NCBI GenBank assembly: GCA_003557805.1
Contig: PWNY01000144.1
Coordinates: 1-8,155, forward strand
Reading direction: 5' to 3'
Length of the DNA stretch: 8,155 nt
Origin: Bacteroidales bacterium
GTDB taxonomy: Bacteria > Bacteroidota > Bacteroidia > Bacteroidales > UBA7960
A program made the translations under genes and the position numbers. The notes beneath the pieces are model-generated. The model made no database searches, was not told the origin of the DNA, and saw only the letters and a list, made by a program, of their open reading frames with translations. How positions within the stretch are numbered: position 1 is the first letter of the stretch; each line of letters starts with the position of its first letter. Positions 5,778 through 8,155 of this stretch are shown piece by piece.

Positions 5778-7268
5778 CTAGTCCTGATCACTTTCAGCCT
5801 TGCTGGTAATTTTTAACACCCTCTCATGCCCGAATTCATTTGCTGCCTCCCCGGTAAGCACCTGAATGCTCTCAATCCGGTCAATGGGTACGAGTTCATC
5901 CAGTTCGCCGAAGGACTCTGCCCCAATCTCCTGCCCGTCATAAATTATAAGATAGGTACCCGCAGTCTTTTGGAAAAGTTCACGGGATTCATCAGCAGTA
6001 TCGTTCAGGCGGAACCTGACCGGCATGTTGAACTGCACCCTGACCGCTTCTCCCCTTTGTTTGCCAGGCTCCCACCGGGGCATCATCTCCACAACACGCA
6101 CGGCCTCCTCATCACAGCCGCCCCCAATACCCCTTAAAACCTCCACGTTGCTTATACTGCCATCCTTCTCGACCACAAAGCTTATAAAGACAGTACCCTG
6201 AATACCTGATAGCCTTGCCTCTTCCGGGTATACCAGGTTGTTTCCAAGGAATGCCTGCCTGGCCGTTTCTCCCCCTGGAAAGCGCGGAGGCTCTTCAACA
6301 ACTGTAAATATCTTGTCCTGCTGGTAATCGCTTATAAGTGCTTTCTCCTGCTCTACCTGCCCTGTAACCTCGCCAGTCTCCTGAAGGTCACATGCCTGTA
6401 AGAGGAACAGAAATAAGAAAACTGGTATTACCGCAAACATAGCAAGGGCAGCACGGCCCCGGCCGCGGCCTGTTTTTTCATTCATCATCATGATTCTTCT
6501 TTTTATGGGTGAATAGTTAAAAGGGTTGATAACTGGTATATTCAATCCTGCCATCGACATATCCAGCAGGGTGTTCTGGTATGACAGCCTGTCAAATTTG
6601 TTTTCCAGCACATAGTTGTCGGCCTGGAACTCATGCTGCATTTTTATCTCCCTTCTCAAGTACCATACAGCCGGGTTGAACCACAACAGTATTGTCAAAA
6701 ACTCAAAGAAAAGCAGATCTGCAGTGTGCCATGCGCTAATATGTGCCTTTTCGTGCGTGATAACTGCGGATAACTCCTTTTGGCCGATCAAGCTCTCCGG
6801 CAGGAATACATAACCAAAAAAGGAGAATGGGGTAATACCGGTTTTAACCGGCAGTACCCTGCACCCACCAACTGTCATTCTACGGCAATAACGGATTTTC
6901 ATTAAAAGGTAAACTACCCCTGCAGCCATACGCAAGAAAAGCGCAGCTGACACCCCCAGGCTTAAATAGAGTAAAACCCTCTGTGTACTTAGCGTACTGA
7001 CGATATCCTGGCGGGGGGTTTCAATACCAGAGTAGGCTCCAACAACAACTTCCGGCAAAAGGAGAATTGCATTCTGGTCGTTCCCGGAATAGCCCACAAC
7101 CGGGAAGGCCCCTAAAACACCTATCAGAACAGAGAAAATTGCCCCACCAGTTATAAACCACCTGTTCTGGGTGGCAGTGGCAGTTCCCCTTACCAGCATC
7201 CTTTGAATAAAGGCAATTGCTATAAGGTAAACCGAGATCCAGAGAATATATACGGTTAGTGTATCCAT
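5778..7268 (-). CDS. BlaR1/MecR1-like M56 metallopeptidase sensor with TonB C-terminal domain
   Basis: A 496-residue polytopic protein. Hydrophobic segments lie at about 4-23, 37-56, 98-122 and 272-291. The peptidase domain between segments three and four carries the zinc motif H172-E-K-A-H176 and a downstream E213-F-Q-A-D216, the M56 pattern. Past the last membrane segment is a TonB C-terminal domain (about 320-420) with VVEEPPRFPGG, YPEEARLSGIQGTVFISFVV and the closing MPRWEPGK and VRFRL. Residues about 436-490 then resemble the plug motif of TonB-dependent receptors: YDGQEI, IDRIESIQVL and a final VLKITSK. In the BlaR1 paradigm, signal binding outside activates the peptidase, which inactivates the BlaI repressor. 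Here the sensor part is a TonB domain rather than a penicillin-binding domain, so the signal is unknown. It starts 2 bp after the blaI-type stop, implying translational coupling. No lactamase is adjacent. Confidence 0.9.
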   Translation of the reverse strand: MDTLTVYILWISVYLIAIAFIQRMLVRGTATATQNRWFITGGAIFSVLIGVLGAFPVVGYSGNDQNAILLLPEVVVGAYSGIETPRQDIVSTLSTQRVLLYLSLGVSAALFLRMAAGVVYLLMKIRYCRRMTVGGCRVLPVKTGITPFSFFGYVFLPESLIGQKELSAVITHEKAHISAWHTADLLFFEFLTILLWFNPAVWYLRREIKMQHEFQADNYVLENKFDRLSYQNTLLDMSMAGLNIPVINPFNYSPIKRRIMMMNEKTGRGRGRAALAMFAVIPVFLFLFLLQACDLQETGEVTGQVEQEKALISDYQQDKIFTVVEEPPRFPGGETARQAFLGNNLVYPEEARLSGIQGTVFISFVVEKDGSISNVEVLRGIGGGCDEEAVRVVEMMPRWEPGKQRGEAVRVQFNMPVRFRLNDTADESRELFQKTAGTYLIIYDGQEIGAESFGELDELVPIDRIESIQVLTGEAANEFGHERVLKITSKAESDQD

Positions 7269-7270
7269 CT

Positions 7271-7654
7271 TTATGACTCTGTGTTTTTCTTGTTGCTTAT
7301 CTCATCCTCGATGATCCTCTTCAACTCTTCAAGTTCCGAGGCGGTAAGCCCCTTCTCGTGCGAAAAGAATGATACCATCTGCCTAAGTGAGTTACCAAAA
7401 TATTTTAGCAGTATACCCTTCATCATAACCCTGGTATATGTAGCCTTCTCAATCAGGGGATAGTATTCATGTGCCTTGCCATAGGCCCTGTGCCCGACAA
7501 AGCCCTTCTCCTCGAGTATCCTAATTATGGTCGACACGGTAGTATAGGCGGGTTTTGGCTCCCTGAACCTTTCCAGGATATCCCTGACAAAGCCAGAACC
7601 AATTTCCCACAAGATGTGCATTACCTGTTCTTCCGCCCTGGTTAGTTCTTTCAT
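7271..7654 (-). CDS. BlaI/MecI-family winged-helix transcriptional repressor
   Basis: A 127-residue protein of the penicillinase-repressor family. It has LTRAEEQVMHILWE (residues 4-17, helix 1), helix 2 about 20-30 and the recognition helix YTTVSTIIRILEEKGFV (37-53). A wing follows with the typical YGKAHEYYPLI (58-68), then a C-terminal dimerisation region ending EELKRIIEDEI. Length is normal for BlaI (about 120-126 aa). The start ATG is close to the conserved LTxAE motif; no Shine-Dalgarno sequence is present. In S. aureus, BlaI is cut at Asn101-Phe102 on induction; the comparable spot here seems to be around SFF (95-97), which is inference. It is the first gene of the blaI-blaR pair. Two inverted repeats 43-78 bp upstream of its start are its likely operators, giving autorepression. 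Confidence 0.93.
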   Translation of the reverse strand: MKELTRAEEQVMHILWEIGSGFVRDILERFREPKPAYTTVSTIIRILEEKGFVGHRAYGKAHEYYPLIEKATYTRVMMKGILLKYFGNSLRQMVSFFSHEKGLTASELEELKRIIEDEISNKKNTES

Positions 7655-7688
7655 TGAATTTGTCTATTAATTAAAATTATTATTTACG

Positions 7689-7718
7689 CAATGTATAACT
7701 ATTTTTTTAGTTTTGCAA
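7689..7718 (-). promoter_or_regulatory. Putative promoter of the blaI-blaR pair
   Basis: On the - strand, TTGC (plus 7715-7718) and TACATTG (plus 7689-7695) are separated by 19 bp, the spacing of Bacteroidota -33 (TTTG) and -7 (TAnnTTTG) boxes. Both boxes are imperfect. The arrangement makes sense because the first inverted repeat (7697-7712) sits exactly between them, so a bound repressor would block polymerase. Confidence 0.4.
7697..7712. promoter_or_regulatory. BlaI-type operator, proximal copy
   Basis: AACTATTTTTTTAGTT is an inverted repeat of AACTA and TAGTT around a 6-base spacer, suited to a dimeric winged-helix repressor. It lies 43 bp before the start of the BlaI-type gene and between its putative promoter boxes. 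The same half-sites recur 20 bp further on, which makes chance in AT-rich DNA unlikely. Classical staphylococcal operators have a TACA/TGTA core, so this half-site differs; assignment is by position and symmetry. Confidence 0.7.
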
Positions 7719-7732
7719 CTATTTTATTAGTT
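7717..7732. promoter_or_regulatory. BlaI-type operator, distal copy
   Basis: AACTATTTTATTAGTT has the same half-sites and spacing as the proximal copy, with one spacer base different. The centres of the two copies are 20 bp apart, about two helical turns, so two dimers would sit on nearly the same DNA face and could bind cooperatively. It overlaps the putative -33 region of the repressor gene. Confidence 0.7.
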
Positions 7733-7825
7733 TTTTTAAAATCCATATAAACCCCAAGAACAATAAAGCCATTATTAAAAACCCCGGTTAGGCATTTAAA
7801 TGAAGGTTAATTTGTGAATTTGGAC

Positions 7826-7833
7826 TATTTTTG
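7826..7833 (+). promoter_or_regulatory. Bacteroidota-type -7 promoter box for the flavoprotein gene
   Basis: TATTTTTG fits the TAnnTTTG consensus exactly and lies 29 bp before the ATG at 7863, giving a short leader. TTTG words occur at 7811 and 7819, but they are closer than the usual 19-21 bp for a -33 element. The spacer is AT-rich, so the box could be partly chance. Confidence 0.45.
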
Positions 7834-7862
7834 GGCATGCAATAAATCAACCACTACTAACA

Positions 7863-8155
7863 ATGGCTGTAAACACAACAAGCAATCCACACAAGATCAG
7901 GGAGATAATTGACAAGTGCGACACCTGCTATGTTGGCATGTCAGATACCCGGGGTATACCGTATGTACTTCCATTTAACTTTGGGTACGAGGAGGGTTAT
8001 ATCTACCTTCACATGGCACCAGGGGGAAGGAAAGTTGATATACTGCGCGAAAATCCAAATGTATGCGTGGCGTTCAGCGCCGACCATGAGCTCTTTAGCC
8101 GCAACCGGGAAGTGGCCTGCAGCTACGGTATGAAATACAGGAGCGTACTTGCCGA
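7863..8155 (+). CDS. Pyridoxamine 5'-phosphate oxidase-like (NimA-type) flavin-binding protein, 5' part
   Basis: An ATG at 7863 opens a frame of 97 complete codons that runs off the right edge. After a short leader come IREIIDKCDTCYVGM (residues 12-26), IPYVLPFNFGYEEGYIYLH (32-50) and GGRKVDILRENPNVCVAFS (54-72). This is the beta-barrel start of the split-barrel FMN-binding fold as seen in Pyridox_ox_2/NimA-like proteins. A later ACSYGMKYRSV (85-95) corresponds to the family segment often read CDWGMKYxSV. Some relatives are nitroimidazole reductases (Nim), but most are uncharacterised flavin or heme binders, so no substrate is assigned. No Shine-Dalgarno sequence is present. It is divergent from the blaI-blaR pair and shares the 208-bp spacer that holds the tandem operators, so regulation by the BlaI-type repressor is possible, though the operators lie about 95 bp upstream of its -7 box. 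Confidence 0.88.
   Translation, partial: MAVNTTSNPHKIREIIDKCDTCYVGMSDTRGIPYVLPFNFGYEEGYIYLHMAPGGRKVDILRENPNVCVAFSADHELFSRNREVACSYGMKYRSVLA

Noticed and set aside
6380..6400. Lipobox-like LQAC at the end of the last membrane segment of the M56 protein
   Set aside because: It follows three earlier membrane segments rather than an N-terminal signal peptide, and Gln at -2 is a poor lipobox fit, so lipoprotein processing is unlikely.
7733..7800. Short AT-rich repeats and AACCCCGGTT palindrome in the divergent spacer
   Set aside because: Too short and isolated to separate from chance in AT-rich DNA; no second copy.
7909..8133. A 74-codon + strand frame at the right edge
   Set aside because: It overlaps the pyridoxamine-phosphate-oxidase-like gene in another frame and has no recognisable features.
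1..8155. CRISPR array, insertion sequence, tRNA, phage or defence system
   Set aside because: No spaced direct repeats, transposase, integrase, cloverleaf sequence or defence-type gene was seen; the window is core genome apart from regulatory details.

Overview
This window looks like a chromosomal core segment from a member of the Bacteroidota, probably the Bacteroidales/Marinilabiliales side. The reasons are: most genes lack a Shine-Dalgarno sequence; two leader regions carry perfect TAnnTTTG (-7) promoter boxes; the M56 sensor peptidase carries a TonB C-terminal domain, a typical Bacteroidota arrangement; and the individual proteins resemble that phylum. The assignment rests on sequence recognition only, with no database search.

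Layout. (1) 2-1865, + strand: the conserved translation cluster thrS (3' part only), infC, rpmI, rplT, closed by a very strong intrinsic terminator at 1889-1936. The infC gene is notable. Its reading frame and N-terminus point to an AUA start codon at 638, preceded by the only strong Shine-Dalgarno sequence seen in the window. (2) 1939-3977, - strand: a class I photolyase gene followed after 56 bp by a NUDIX hydrolase of the CoA-diphosphatase type, probably co-transcribed. (3) 4117-5706, + strand: an AspT/YidE-type membrane transporter with two homologous membrane halves around two RCK_C (TrkA-C) domains. A perfect TAnnTTTG box lies in the divergent spacer upstream of it. (4) 5778-7654, - strand: a blaI-blaR-type regulatory pair, namely a winged-helix repressor and, 2 bp downstream, an M56 metallopeptidase sensor. 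The sensor's C-terminus is a TonB domain plus a short segment resembling the plug motif of TonB-dependent receptors. (5) 7655-7862: an AT-rich divergent spacer with two 16-bp inverted repeats (AACTA-N6-TAGTT) spaced 20 bp centre to centre, very likely the BlaI-type operators, and a -7 box facing right. (6) 7863 to the right edge, + strand: the start of a pyridoxamine-phosphate-oxidase-like (NimA-like) flavin-binding protein.

How the parts work together. The first block supplies translation factors and ribosomal proteins. IF3 is probably autoregulated through its unusual start codon, and a hairpin before rplT is a candidate L20 control site. The photolyase/NUDIX pair suggests DNA repair and nucleotide or cofactor housekeeping. 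The blaI-blaR pair is a signal-dependent derepression module acting at the tandem operators beside it. No beta-lactamase is visible here, so its effectors must be itself, the divergent flavoprotein, or genes elsewhere.

I see no mobile element, CRISPR array, tRNA or rRNA. No stretch longer than 300 bp lacks a gene. Most of the window is ordinary core genome. The most interesting signals are the AUA start of infC, the tandem operator array, and the domain architecture of the M56 protein.
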